From positions 1-64,000 of the forward strand of contig CALAGS010000204.1 of assembly GCA_937891665.1 (NCBI GenBank): 64,000 nt of DNA. The letters are read 5' to 3'. Below, piece by piece: positions 46,036 through 54,444 of the stretch (position 1 is the stretch's first letter; each line of letters opens with the position of its first letter). The position numbers and the translations under genes are program-made. The notes under the pieces are model-generated. The model did no database searches. It was given only the letters and a program-made list of their open reading frames with translations, and was not told where the DNA came from. This stretch comes from an uncultured Burkholderiales bacterium (GTDB lineage: Bacteria; Pseudomonadota; Gammaproteobacteria; Burkholderiales; Burkholderiaceae_C).

Positions 46036-46773
46036 ATGACCACAAAGACTTCTTCCACTTTTTCAAGCGCCAATGTTGATCCTGCTGAATTGGCCAAATT
46101 TTCAGACTTGGCGCACCGTTGGTGGGACACCGAGAGTGAATTCAGGCCCCTGCACCAAATTAATCCTTTGCGATTGAATTGGATTCAAACACTGGTGCAA
46201 CTGAAGGGCAAGAAAGTGGTTGACATCGGCTGCGGTGGCGGCATCTTGTCCGATGCCATGGCCAGACAAGGTGCACAAGTCTTGGGCATTGACCTGGCTG
46301 TGAAGTCACTGAAAGTGGCGCAGTTGCACGCCATTGAAGCGGGTACGCAAGGTGTGCAGTATCAAGAAATCAGCGCAGAAAACTTGGCAGCACAACAACC
46401 GGGACAGTTTGATGTGGTCACTTGCATGGAAATGTTGGAGCATGTGCCCGACCCCGCCGCTGTGGTCAAGGCTTGCTCGCAATTGGTGAAGCCAGGTGGC
46501 TGGGTGTTTTTCTCGACCTTGAATCGCAGTCCAAAATCGTTCTTGTTTGCAATTGTTGGCGCTGAGTACGTGCTCAATTTATTGCCCAAGGGTACGCATG
46601 AGTACGCAAGATTGATCAAACCGAGTGAGTTGGCCGATTGGGTGCGGGCAGGGGAATTGGAATTGGCCCAGATGAAAGGCATGACCTATAACCCATTCAC
46701 TCGTGTTTACGCCATGAACTCTGACACCGACGTGAATTATTTGATGGCCACGCAAAAGCCAATGGCGAATTGA
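46036..46773 (+). CDS. ubiG: Ubiquinone biosynthesis O-methyltransferase
   Basis: The 245-residue SAM-dependent methyltransferase carries out both O-methylation steps of ubiquinone synthesis. The SAM-binding motif is VVDIGCGGG near residue 60, preceded by [19 protein letters not shown], which is characteristic of UbiG, and followed by EMLEHVPDP. The length is typical. It begins 22 bp after the ompA terminator, with GACAAT at 46022-46027 as a possible -10, so the leader is very short. gph follows 18 bp later, as in many betaproteobacteria. Confidence 0.95.
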   Translation: MTTKTSSTFSSANVDPAELAKFSDLAHRWWDTESEFRPLHQINPLRLNWIQTLVQLKGKKVVDIGCGGGILSDAMARQGAQVLGIDLAVKSLKVAQLHAIEAGTQGVQYQEISAENLAAQQPGQFDVVTCMEMLEHVPDPAAVVKACSQLVKPGGWVFFSTLNRSPKSFLFAIVGAEYVLNLLPKGTHEYARLIKPSELADWVRAGELELAQMKGMTYNPFTRVYAMNSDTDVNYLMATQKPMAN

Positions 46774-46791
46774 GAGCAAGGGTGCCAAGGT

Positions 46792-47457
46792 ATGAAGTTT
46801 CAAAATATACAGGCGGTCTTGTTTGACCTTGATGGCACCTTGATTGACAGTGCCCCTGACTTAGGCGCTGCTGTCGACAAGATGCGTGTCGATCGTGGCA
46901 TGTCTTCAATGCCTCTGGCTCATTACAGGCACATGGCGGGTGCAGGTGCCCGCGGCATGATTAGCTTGGCGTTTGGATACACCCCAGATCATCCCGATTA
47001 TGAAGCGATGAAAGAAGAGTTCTTTCGCAATTACGAATCCTGCATGACTGAAAGAACGTTTGCTTTTGAAGGCGTAGCGCAAATGATTGCTGCACTGGTC
47101 GCCGCCAAATTGCCATGGGGTGTTGTCACCAACAAGTCCAAACGATTTGCAGAACCGCTTACGCAGGCCATGCCGCTCTTTAAATCTTCGGCCGTCCTCA
47201 TTTGCGGCGACACCACGCCACATGCCAAGCCTCATCCAGAACCCTTGCTGGAAGCGGCAAGGCGGTTGGGCTTAGACCCCAGTGCATGCATTTATGTGGG
47301 CGATGATGAGCGCGATATCTTGGCGGGTCATGCTGCCCATATGAAAACGGTAGCGGCTGCCTATGGCTATTTAGGGGCTCAGGGTGATGTTGAAAAGTGG
47401 CAAGCAGATGCCCAAATTCAATCGCCTTCTGAGCTCGCATCTTTGATTTCTAGCTGA
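46792..47457 (+). CDS. gph: Phosphoglycolate phosphatase (HAD family)
   Basis: The 221-residue HAD phosphatase hydrolyses 2-phosphoglycolate, a by-product of DNA repair or oxygenase activity. The nucleophile motif is FDLDGTLIDSAPD with Asp residues at 11 and 13. Motif II is TNKS, motif III the Lys in KPHPEPL, and motif IV VGDDERD. The ubiG-gph order is common in the group. Broader substrate use is possible, as for many HAD enzymes. Confidence 0.9.
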   Translation: MKFQNIQAVLFDLDGTLIDSAPDLGAAVDKMRVDRGMSSMPLAHYRHMAGAGARGMISLAFGYTPDHPDYEAMKEEFFRNYESCMTERTFAFEGVAQMIAALVAAKLPWGVVTNKSKRFAEPLTQAMPLFKSSAVLICGDTTPHAKPHPEPLLEAARRLGLDPSACIYVGDDERDILAGHAAHMKTVAAAYGYLGAQGDVEKWQADAQIQSPSELASLISS

Positions 47458-47638
47458 ATCAATTCAATTGAATTCCATAACCCAGCCTGGGATTGGAAAT
47501 TTTTTCACGCCGTTTTGCACTTTCTGGCACGACAACACGGCGGCTGAGCCCTCTCTTGGGGTTTTGGAGGCTGTCAAATCCGAAGACCCCCGCTATGCTA
47601 ATGGCAAATTAAATGGTGAATCAGTAACAGGAGTTTTC

Positions 47639-48553
47639 ATGAGCAACGTGACTTGGTCTGGTGGAGTAGAGCATTGGACAAAAAAAGGGGAAATCAATCT
47701 TTTTCTTTGGCAGAAAAAAGCTTCGCCCAAAGTGCCTTATGCAGGCACCATTTTCTTTGTGCACGGTTCGTCCATGGCCTCGCAACCAACCTTTGATTTG
47801 TCTGTGCCCGGGCGTCCTTATTCTTCTGTCATGGATTGGTTCAATGAGCGCGGCTTTGACACTTGGACCATGGACAACGAGGGCTATGGCCGCTCTGACA
47901 AACATCGCCCCATCAACTCGGACATTGCCAATGGCGCTGAAGACCTGGCGGCAGGCAGTGAATACATCTTGAAGCACTCCGTGTCGCAAAAGCTGCACAT
48001 GTATGGCATTTCTTCGGGTGCTTTGAAGGCCGCCTTGTTTGCGCAAAATCACCCAGAGCGAATTGGTAAACTGGCTCTAGATGCTTTTGTCTGGACCGGC
48101 GAGGGCAGCCACACATTAGAGCAGCGCCGCAAAAAATTGCCAGAGTTTTTAGCAAAAAATCGCCGCCCCATTGATCGTGCATTTGTGCACAGCATTTTTG
48201 ATCGCGATCATCCAGGCACGGCCGACGAGGCCACTATCAGTGCTTTTGCCGATGCCATTTTGACCTTGGATGACTCTATGCCCACAGGCACTTATGTCGA
48301 CATGTGTTCCAAATTGCCGGTTGTCGATCCTCTCAAAATCACAGTGCCCACCATTGTTTTGCGTGGTGAGTACGATGGCATCGCAGGGCTTGATGACCTG
48401 ATCGATTTCTACAAATTGTTGCCCAACACAGACAAGCAGTTCAATGTGATGGCTGGTATTTCTCATGCCAGTTTCCAGCAGAAAAACTACATGATGGTCT
48501 ATCATATTCTCCACAGTTACTTCACCATGCCTGCACCAACCTATAGGGGATAA
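47639..48553 (+). CDS. Alpha/beta hydrolase, function unknown
   Basis: The 304-residue protein has the alpha/beta-hydrolase fold: oxyanion region FVHGSSM, nucleophile elbow GISSG, acid in GEYDGIAG, and the catalytic His in GISHASF. It may cleave an ester or C-C bond; no substrate can be assigned. The frame opens at 47468, but the ATG at 47639 has AGGAG seven bases upstream and the preceding residues look non-conserved, so the shorter form is used. There is no signal peptide. It is three bases upstream of a Bug binding-protein gene, so the two are coexpressed. Confidence 0.8.
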   Translation: MSNVTWSGGVEHWTKKGEINLFLWQKKASPKVPYAGTIFFVHGSSMASQPTFDLSVPGRPYSSVMDWFNERGFDTWTMDNEGYGRSDKHRPINSDIANGAEDLAAGSEYILKHSVSQKLHMYGISSGALKAALFAQNHPERIGKLALDAFVWTGEGSHTLEQRRKKLPEFLAKNRRPIDRAFVHSIFDRDHPGTADEATISAFADAILTLDDSMPTGTYVDMCSKLPVVDPLKITVPTIVLRGEYDGIAGLDDLIDFYKLLPNTDKQFNVMAGISHASFQQKNYMMVYHILHSYFTMPAPTYRG

Positions 48554-48556
48554 ACC

Positions 48557-49537
48557 ATGCGCCACTTCGTTCGACACTTGTGCCGAGTTGCACTGCTCGC
48601 TTGTATTTTGGGAGGGACTGCCAGCGCTGCTTTGGCGCAGGCGTACCCCAATAAACCCATTAAATTGATCGTGCCTTTCGCGCCCGGAGGTTTTACGGAC
48701 GTGGTAGCGCGAATATTGGGGCAGAAGCTTTCGGTGTCGCTGGGACAACCTTTTGTGATTGAAAACAAATCGGGTGCAGGTTCAACCATTGGCACTGACT
48801 TTGTGGCCAAGGCCGCGCCCGATGGTTACACCTTGGTGATGGTTTCCACCACGCACGTCATTAGCCCCTCTATCTATCCCAAACTGCCCTACGACCCGAT
48901 CAAGAGTTTCACGCCGGTGGGTAAGTTGGTTGATTCTGCTTATGTTTTGTTGGCCAACCCCAAGGTGCCCGCCAACAATGTGGCTGAATTCATTGCCTTG
49001 GCCAAAGCCTCCCCTGACAAAATTCACTATGCATCTTCTGGCAACGGCAGTTCTCAGCATCTGATGGGGGGTATGTTTGCTGCGATGACAGGTGTCAAGA
49101 TGAAGCACGTGCCCTACAAGGGCAGTGGCGCAGCCGCAAATGACTTGGTTGCGGGTGTGGTTGAGAGCAGCTTTGCGGGTGTGCCCAATGCCATGGCGCA
49201 GGTGCCCGCTGGAAGGCTCAAGGCTTTGGCGGTCACCACGTCCAAGCGAATCCCTCAGCTGCCTGATGTGCCTACCATGCAGGAAGCAGGCGTACCTGGC
49301 TACAGCGCCAGCGTTTGGTTGGGACTTTTAGCCCCAGCTGGCACACCCAGAGACGTGGTCATGAAGCTCAATACTGAAATTGCCAAGGTGTTGAGCGCTG
49401 CGGATACAAAGAAGGATTTGTATGCTGCTGGCGTAGAGGCCGATATTTCTTCCCCTGAAGCTTTGAACACCTTGATGGTTCAAGAATTGGACCGTTGGGG
49501 AAAAGTCATCAAAGACGCAGGTATCACCATGCAATAA
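48557..49537 (+). CDS. Bug-family tripartite tricarboxylate transporter binding protein
   Basis: The 326-residue periplasmic protein has a Sec signal ending ALAQ. A mature N-terminus YPNKPIKLIVPFAPGGFTD and the loop VIENKSGAGSTIGTDFVAKA follow, both defining the Bug/TctC family abundant in Burkholderiales. Such proteins bind carboxylates or related small molecules. No TctA/TctB permease genes are adjacent, which is usual for Bug proteins. It is coupled to the alpha/beta hydrolase gene upstream, hinting at a common pathway. The ligand is unknown. Confidence 0.9.
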   Translation: MRHFVRHLCRVALLACILGGTASAALAQAYPNKPIKLIVPFAPGGFTDVVARILGQKLSVSLGQPFVIENKSGAGSTIGTDFVAKAAPDGYTLVMVSTTHVISPSIYPKLPYDPIKSFTPVGKLVDSAYVLLANPKVPANNVAEFIALAKASPDKIHYASSGNGSSQHLMGGMFAAMTGVKMKHVPYKGSGAAANDLVAGVVESSFAGVPNAMAQVPAGRLKALAVTTSKRIPQLPDVPTMQEAGVPGYSASVWLGLLAPAGTPRDVVMKLNTEIAKVLSAADTKKDLYAAGVEADISSPEALNTLMVQELDRWGKVIKDAGITMQ

Positions 49538-49549
49538 AGCTGAAATTTC

Positions 49550-50677
49550 ATGTCCAATAGCGGCATGGCATTTCAGCAGATCAGTGAAATTCGAAATCAA
49601 TTGCGTTGCTTGGGGGCACGGCCTGCCCATGAGCAACGCATTTTGCGTTTGTGGTCTCAAGCCAAATCTCAAAACAGTGGCAGCAGGCCCCTAGAGAGCT
49701 TCATGCCTGCGGCTTTGCGGCAAGCATTGCCAGAGTTGACCGATAGCCTCTCCAATTTACTGCGCTTGCAATCAACGCATCCTGCAGAAGATGGATCGGT
49801 GCGTTGGCTACTTGCGCTGCAGGATGGCCAAACCGTTGAAACCGTTGGATTACCTCGCGATGGTGTGTGTGTGTCTTCGCAAGTCGGTTGTGCCGTGGGG
49901 TGTGTCTTTTGCATGACGGGCAAAGAAGGCTTGATCAGGCAAGTGGGCAGTGCAGAAATTGTGGCGCAAGTGGCTTTTGCCAGGCTGCATCGTCCCGTCA
50001 AAAAAGTAGTGTTCATGGGCATGGGTGAACCAGCACACAATTTAGACAATGTGTTGGAGGCCATTGAGGTCTTGGGCACTGTGGGCAACATTGGTCATAA
50101 ATCATTGGTCTTTTCAACCGTGGGAGATTCCCGTGTTTTTGAGCGATTGCCCCTTGGCTTGGTCAAGCCCGCACTGGCGCTTTCTTTGCACTCCACCCGA
50201 GCCGATTTGCGCGCTGAATTGTTGCCACGAGCCCCAAAAATGACGCCTGAAGAGTTGGTGGAAGCGGCAGAAATCTACGCCCAACAAACGGGTTACCCCA
50301 TTCAATACCAGTGGACTTTGCTTGAAGGCGTGAACGATACGAAAGAAGAAATTGAAGGCATTGTTCGATTGCTCAAAGGCAAATACGCATTGATGAACAT
50401 GATTCCCTACAACTCAGTGGATGATTTGCCGTTCAGACGTCCTTCATGGGAACGTGCCGCAGAAATTGCACGCACCTTGCATCGCCAAGGCATTCTCACG
50501 AAGTTGAGAAATTCTGCAGGACAAGATGTGGAAGGCGGGTGCGGGCAATTGCGTGCACGCCATCTTCTGGCAGAGTCGAGTTCTAATCAGCGCAACTTAA
50601 GCAAGCCCCTAAGGACTCTAGTGGCCCTTGAGGCGCCTCTTCACTTCGTTAAAGCGAAGCCTGCCACGTTCTTGTAA
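49550..50677 (+). CDS. RlmN/Cfr-family radical SAM RNA methyltransferase
   Basis: The 375-residue radical SAM protein binds a [4Fe-4S] cluster through C114, C118 and C121 (CxxxCxxC). The RlmN mechanistic cysteines are also present: C107 in CVSSQ and C331 in GGCGQL. RlmN methylates C2 of A2503 in 23S rRNA and A37 of some tRNAs; Cfr methylates C8. The motif after the cluster is MTGKEGL, where canonical RlmN usually has STGxQG. In betaproteobacteria rlmN normally lies near ndk and ispG, so this copy at gph may be a paralogue. The 3' end overlaps the convergent monooxygenase gene by 37 bp. Confidence 0.82.
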   Translation: MSNSGMAFQQISEIRNQLRCLGARPAHEQRILRLWSQAKSQNSGSRPLESFMPAALRQALPELTDSLSNLLRLQSTHPAEDGSVRWLLALQDGQTVETVGLPRDGVCVSSQVGCAVGCVFCMTGKEGLIRQVGSAEIVAQVAFARLHRPVKKVVFMGMGEPAHNLDNVLEAIEVLGTVGNIGHKSLVFSTVGDSRVFERLPLGLVKPALALSLHSTRADLRAELLPRAPKMTPEELVEAAEIYAQQTGYPIQYQWTLLEGVNDTKEEIEGIVRLLKGKYALMNMIPYNSVDDLPFRRPSWERAAEIARTLHRQGILTKLRNSAGQDVEGGCGQLRARHLLAESSSNQRNLSKPLRTLVALEAPLHFVKAKPATFL

Positions 50678-51867
50678 TTGTCTGAAATTTGACGTAACTC
50701 GTCTTGGCTAATCAGGTCGTCAATGTGGCGAAAAGGTTTGCCGCCGCTCAACTCTTGCGCCTTCATGATAATAAAGTCGGGCGGAACATTGCGATTGGTT
50801 TCAACCACTTTGGCGGTGGTGGAGAGTCTTAAAGATTCGTACTCCGTCAGTGCATCGCGCGGATTTGTGTGCTTGCTTAATTGATCAGACAAAGTGCGCG
50901 CATCAATGAGTGCTTGCGCAGATCCATTTGAGCCGCGTGGATACATGGGATGAGCTGCATCGCCCATAAGGGTCATGCGCCCTTGAGTCCAAAATGGCAG
51001 AGCATCTTTGTCAACCATTGGGTATTCAAAAACCTTCTCAGATTTCAAGATGAGTTCTGGCACATTGAGAAAGTCGAACTTGAAATCTTTGTAAATTTCT
51101 GCGCAGACACCTGGGTCGACCGAACGATTCCAGTCGTTCATGACGGCATTGGGTTTTTGCAATTCGGCAACCCAGTTAATCAGTTGGTTGCCTTTGCCAT
51201 CGACGTTGTCGACGATGGGGTAGATGACCATTTTTCCGACTTCCACCGTGCCAATTCGCAAATAACTTTTACCTGTGAGGATGGGAGGGTGAATGGTCAC
51301 GCCGCGCCAAGTATTGATGCCGCCAAAACACAGTGCATCTGTGGGGTGCATTTGTTTGCGAATTGCAGAGTTCACACCATCACAGGCCACCGCAATTTCG
51401 GCGCTCATGGAGACGTTGGTGTTGTTATGGGTGTTGACAAAATTCAATTGAACGCCATTGGCATCTTGCGAGTAGCCAGTGCATCTCATGCCGGTGTGCA
51501 CTTTGTCTGCGCCCAATCGGCTGACTGCAGCATCAAATAAAATACGGTGCAACTTGCCGCGGTGCGCACCAATTTCTGGCAGTGAATAGCCAGCGTGTCG
51601 GCCTCGAGCTTCTTTGTAGACAAATTGGCCGTGGTGTGTGAAAAATACACTTTCCAAGTTTTCAATGCCGGCGGCCTCAATGGCTGACTGAACCCCAATT
51701 TCGGCAAGTTCGCGCATGGCATGGGGCAGCAGCGTAATGCCAACCCCAATTTCTTTGACTTCGTTAACAGCCTCAAAGACGTCGCAGTCAATGCCGCGCT
51801 TGTGAAGGCCCAACGCAAAACTTAAACCAGCTATGCCGCCACCCACAATGGCAATGTTCATGCGCAT
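50641..51867 (-). CDS. FAD-dependent aromatic monooxygenase (group A flavoprotein)
   Basis: The roughly 408-residue protein has the N-terminal FAD fingerprint IVGGGIAGLS, the middle DG motif (CDGVNSAIR) and the GD motif (LMGDAAHPMYP) of para-hydroxybenzoate-hydroxylase-type enzymes. These hydroxylate phenolic or heteroaromatic acids with NAD(P)H and O2. A GTG at 51873 overlaps the Bug gene's stop; an ATG at 51867 (MRMNIAIVGG) is also good and is used here. It is the last gene of the ogt-DMT-Bug-monooxygenase run and overlaps the RlmN-like gene tail to tail. The substrate is not known; salicylate- or 3-hydroxybenzoate-like acids are possible. Confidence 0.87.
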   Translation of the reverse strand: MRMNIAIVGGGIAGLSFALGLHKRGIDCDVFEAVNEVKEIGVGITLLPHAMRELAEIGVQSAIEAAGIENLESVFFTHHGQFVYKEARGRHAGYSLPEIGAHRGKLHRILFDAAVSRLGADKVHTGMRCTGYSQDANGVQLNFVNTHNNTNVSMSAEIAVACDGVNSAIRKQMHPTDALCFGGINTWRGVTIHPPILTGKSYLRIGTVEVGKMVIYPIVDNVDGKGNQLINWVAELQKPNAVMNDWNRSVDPGVCAEIYKDFKFDFLNVPELILKSEKVFEYPMVDKDALPFWTQGRMTLMGDAAHPMYPRGSNGSAQALIDARTLSDQLSKHTNPRDALTEYESLRLSTTAKVVETNRNVPPDFIIMKAQELSGGKPFRHIDDLISQDELRQISDNYKNVAGFALTK

Positions 51868-51869
51868 GT

Positions 51870-52868
51870 TCACTCTGCCTTGATATTTTGGACTTTGATA
51901 AGCGCTGCCCAGCGGTTTGCGTCGCGCTCGACCAGCTTGCCAAACTCCTCAGGTGTACTGTTTGCAGGATCCATGCCTTGCGGTTGAAATGCTTTTTGAA
52001 TGTCTTCACTGGCCAAGATGGTTTTGAGCTCTTTGTTGAAGGCTTGAACCAGTTCAGCAGGTGTGTTTTTAGGTGCAAAAATGCCGTACCACATGTCGAC
52101 ATTCACTTTGCCTGCTTTGGCCTCGGCCAATGTAGGAACCGTGGGCAAAAGTGGATGGCGTTGATCGCTACCAATGCCTAATGCTAACAATTTGCCAGCT
52201 CTTATTTGTGGCAAGGCCACGTGGATTGGTAAGAACATCACGTCGACTTGTCCGCCCAACAAGTCTGAAACAGCAGGCGCAGTGCCCCGATAAGGAATGT
52301 GCGTCAAGAAAACATCGGCTGTGCTCTTAAAGAGTTCCATCGACAAATGATGCGGCGTGCCAACACCGGGTGACGCATAGTTAAATCGACCCGGGTTGGC
52401 TTTGGCAGTGGCCACCAACTCGGCTGCCGTTTTGAAATTGGACTTTGGATGGGTGACCAACAAGAGCTGTCCCCAACTGGTCAAAATAACCGGCGCAAGG
52501 TCTTTCACAGGATCGAAACTCAGGCCAGCATAGAGACTCCTGTTCATGACCAGCGTATTCACGCTGACCAACAAGGTTTGACCATCGGGTGCAGCTCGCA
52601 CCACGGCTTCGGTGCCTATGTTGCCAGAGGCGCCTACTCGGTTTTCAACCACGACGGGACGACCCAGTCGTTGCGAAAGCTTGGGGCCAACGGTGCGTGC
52701 AATCAGATCAATGCCTGTGCCTGGTGTGAACGGTACGATGAGCTTGATGGGGGCTTGGCTTGACGTGAGCACACTGGGTGGCGTATTTTGCGCAAAGGCG
52801 TTTGCTGCAAACAAAAATCCGGCAAGCAGTGTGAATGTGATGTGATGTGTGAAGTGACGTCGTTTCAT
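51870..52868 (-). CDS. Bug-family tripartite tricarboxylate transporter binding protein
   Basis: The 332-residue periplasmic protein has a Sec signal ending AFAQN. The Bug motifs are IKLIVPFTPGTGIDLIAR, VVVENRVGASGNIGTEAV and FNYASPGVGTPHHL. It lies 7 bp after a DMT permease gene, and its stop is immediately before or overlapping the start of the FAD monooxygenase gene. This tight linkage suggests that it binds the aromatic or carboxylate substrate of that enzyme, though no permease of the TctAB type is encoded here. Confidence 0.9.
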   Translation of the reverse strand: MKRRHFTHHITFTLLAGFLFAANAFAQNTPPSVLTSSQAPIKLIVPFTPGTGIDLIARTVGPKLSQRLGRPVVVENRVGASGNIGTEAVVRAAPDGQTLLVSVNTLVMNRSLYAGLSFDPVKDLAPVILTSWGQLLLVTHPKSNFKTAAELVATAKANPGRFNYASPGVGTPHHLSMELFKSTADVFLTHIPYRGTAPAVSDLLGGQVDVMFLPIHVALPQIRAGKLLALGIGSDQRHPLLPTVPTLAEAKAGKVNVDMWYGIFAPKNTPAELVQAFNKELKTILASEDIQKAFQPQGMDPANSTPEEFGKLVERDANRWAALIKVQNIKAE

Positions 52869-52875
52869 CTTTAGC

Positions 52876-53790
52876 CTATTTCATTTTAGGAAAAATACCA
52901 CTGGACATGGCTGTACCAAATATTACCACCACGCCTAATAAGACCATGCTCAGTGTAACTGTTTCATTTAAGAACACAACGCCATAGATCAAAGCAAATA
53001 CAGGAATTAAAAAAGTCACAGTCAGTGCTTTGGCTGGCCCTGCTCGGTTGACCAATCTGAAATACAAAATGTAAGCAATGCCAGTACATGCCACGCCCAA
53101 TAGGATGATAGCAAGCCAAGCTTGCGTGCTTGGCATGGCTTCTGGCATGGCCCAAAGCGCTGGCAATGCAAGCGCCAAACTGGCACCCAATTGGCTGCCT
53201 GTTGAAGATACCAGCGGCGGCAAATTGGGCATGTATTTCTTTGTAAAACTGCCTGAGATGGCATAACACAGAGTGGCTACTAGACATGCTGCAATTGCTG
53301 TGTATTGACCCCAAGCACTCGCATCTGGGTTGGCCTCAGTATGAAAACTGGTTTGATTGCTGGCCAATAGCGTGACACCCAGGAAGCCAATGAACAAGCC
53401 TGCAATTCGCCATCGACTTAAACGATCGTCTAACCAGAGCCAAGCGACAACAGCTGCAAACAATGGCACTGCCGCATTCAGAATAGCTGACAAGCCTGTC
53501 GAAATGTGCATGACAGCATAGGCAAACAAGGCGAAAGGTAAGGCGGAATTGAAAATACCAAAGCCTAAAATGATTTTCCATTTGGATTTAAACAAAGCCC
53601 AGTGGCCTTGCCAAAGCATGAAGGGCAATAAAAAAAGTGTGGCCACGCAAACGCGTGTCCAGGCTGTTGCCAAGGGGCCAAATTCTGCCGCACCCATTCG
53701 CATGAATAAAAATGATGAGCCCCATAGAGCGGCCAACATCAAATAGTCGACTCGCCAATCTTGCGAATCGCCACGGTTGTTTTCACTCAT
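52876..53790 (-). CDS. DMT superfamily permease (two EamA domains)
   Basis: The 304-residue inner-membrane protein has ten predicted helices in two EamA repeats. Typical motifs are LAALWGSSFLFMRMGA and TVTFLIPVFALIYGVVFLNE at the second repeat. It is a small-molecule exporter or importer of unknown substrate. Its ATG overlaps the ogt stop by four bases, and the Bug gene follows 7 bp after its own stop. It is unrelated at the sequence level to the DMT gene near the window start apart from the shared fold. Confidence 0.87.
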   Translation of the reverse strand: MSENNRGDSQDWRVDYLMLAALWGSSFLFMRMGAAEFGPLATAWTRVCVATLFLLPFMLWQGHWALFKSKWKIILGFGIFNSALPFALFAYAVMHISTGLSAILNAAVPLFAAVVAWLWLDDRLSRWRIAGLFIGFLGVTLLASNQTSFHTEANPDASAWGQYTAIAACLVATLCYAISGSFTKKYMPNLPPLVSSTGSQLGASLALALPALWAMPEAMPSTQAWLAIILLGVACTGIAYILYFRLVNRAGPAKALTVTFLIPVFALIYGVVFLNETVTLSMVLLGVVVIFGTAMSSGIFPKMK

Positions 53791-54335
53791 TGATGCTGAC
53801 CTGCCGAGGGTAGGCTGATGCTTGCGTTTTCAAATTTCAACAAAGCTTGTTTGCGCCAAATGCCACCTGCATAACCTGTTATTTGGCCCTGGCTGCCCAT
53901 CACGCGGTGGCAAGGAATTAGGATGCTGATGGGATTGCGGCCGACCGCTGAGCCGACCGCTCTGACTGCCGTGGGGCGACCGATGGCTGCGGCAAGTTGA
54001 GCATAGCTGCATGTTTGCCCCATGGGAATGCTCATCAGGGCATGCCAAACGGCTTTTTGAAAGTCGGTGCCAGCGCCCAAATCCAGCGCAATGTTTTTCA
54101 GTGCTTTTCTAGCTGAACTGGCAGGAGGCCATTTTTGGTCAAAGTAATTGCCCAGTGTTTGCTCAGCTTGAAGCAAAGTGGGGTGTTGGTTTGAAAGTGT
54201 CCAGGCGTGAGTGTCTGGAAAATGTTTTTGGTTTTCAAACCAAACACCGCTGAGTCCCATCGGATTGGCTGCTAGGGTCAATGACCCCCAGGGACTTTGA
54301 ATGGTTTTGTGACAGGTTTCAGGGTGAAATTGCAT
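53787..54335 (-). CDS. ogt: Methylated-DNA--protein-cysteine methyltransferase
   Basis: The 182-residue suicide repair protein takes O6-alkyl groups from guanine onto C142 in the motif IPCHRV. The helix-turn-helix region GTDFQKAVWHALMSIPMG and the C-terminal KQALLKFE are family-like. There is no Ada N-terminal domain, so it is the Ogt/MGMT form. The frame opens at a GTG at 54368; the ATG at 54335 (MQFHPETC) gives the usual length and is preferred, although neither has a strong Shine-Dalgarno. It heads a four-gene operon and is divergent from the phosphomannomutase gene. Confidence 0.92.
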   Translation of the reverse strand: MQFHPETCHKTIQSPWGSLTLAANPMGLSGVWFENQKHFPDTHAWTLSNQHPTLLQAEQTLGNYFDQKWPPASSARKALKNIALDLGAGTDFQKAVWHALMSIPMGQTCSYAQLAAAIGRPTAVRAVGSAVGRNPISILIPCHRVMGSQGQITGYAGGIWRKQALLKFENASISLPSAGQHQ

Positions 54336-54369
54336 GCGGCAATCGTATCCGATTTGAGCCTGTCGCACC

Positions 54370-54375
54370 TACAAT
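54370..54375 (+). promoter_or_regulatory. Candidate -10 box (TACAAT) upstream of phosphomannomutase gene
   Basis: TACAAT at 54370-54375 matches a sigma-70 -10 hexamer and would give a start near 54382 with a leader of about 60 nt. No good -35 is seen at 16-18 bp. The divergent ogt start lies 35 bp away. Confidence 0.4.
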
Positions 54376-54444
54376 GGGGGCCAAAGAAGTTCACCCGAGG
54401 TCGCGCAGAAAAACGGTGCGTCACATCTACCAAGGCTATTTTTT

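Noticed and set aside
47468..47638. 57-codon N-terminal extension of the alpha/beta hydrolase
   Set aside because: Residues before 47639 do not fit the fold, and AGGAG is placed for the ATG at 47639.
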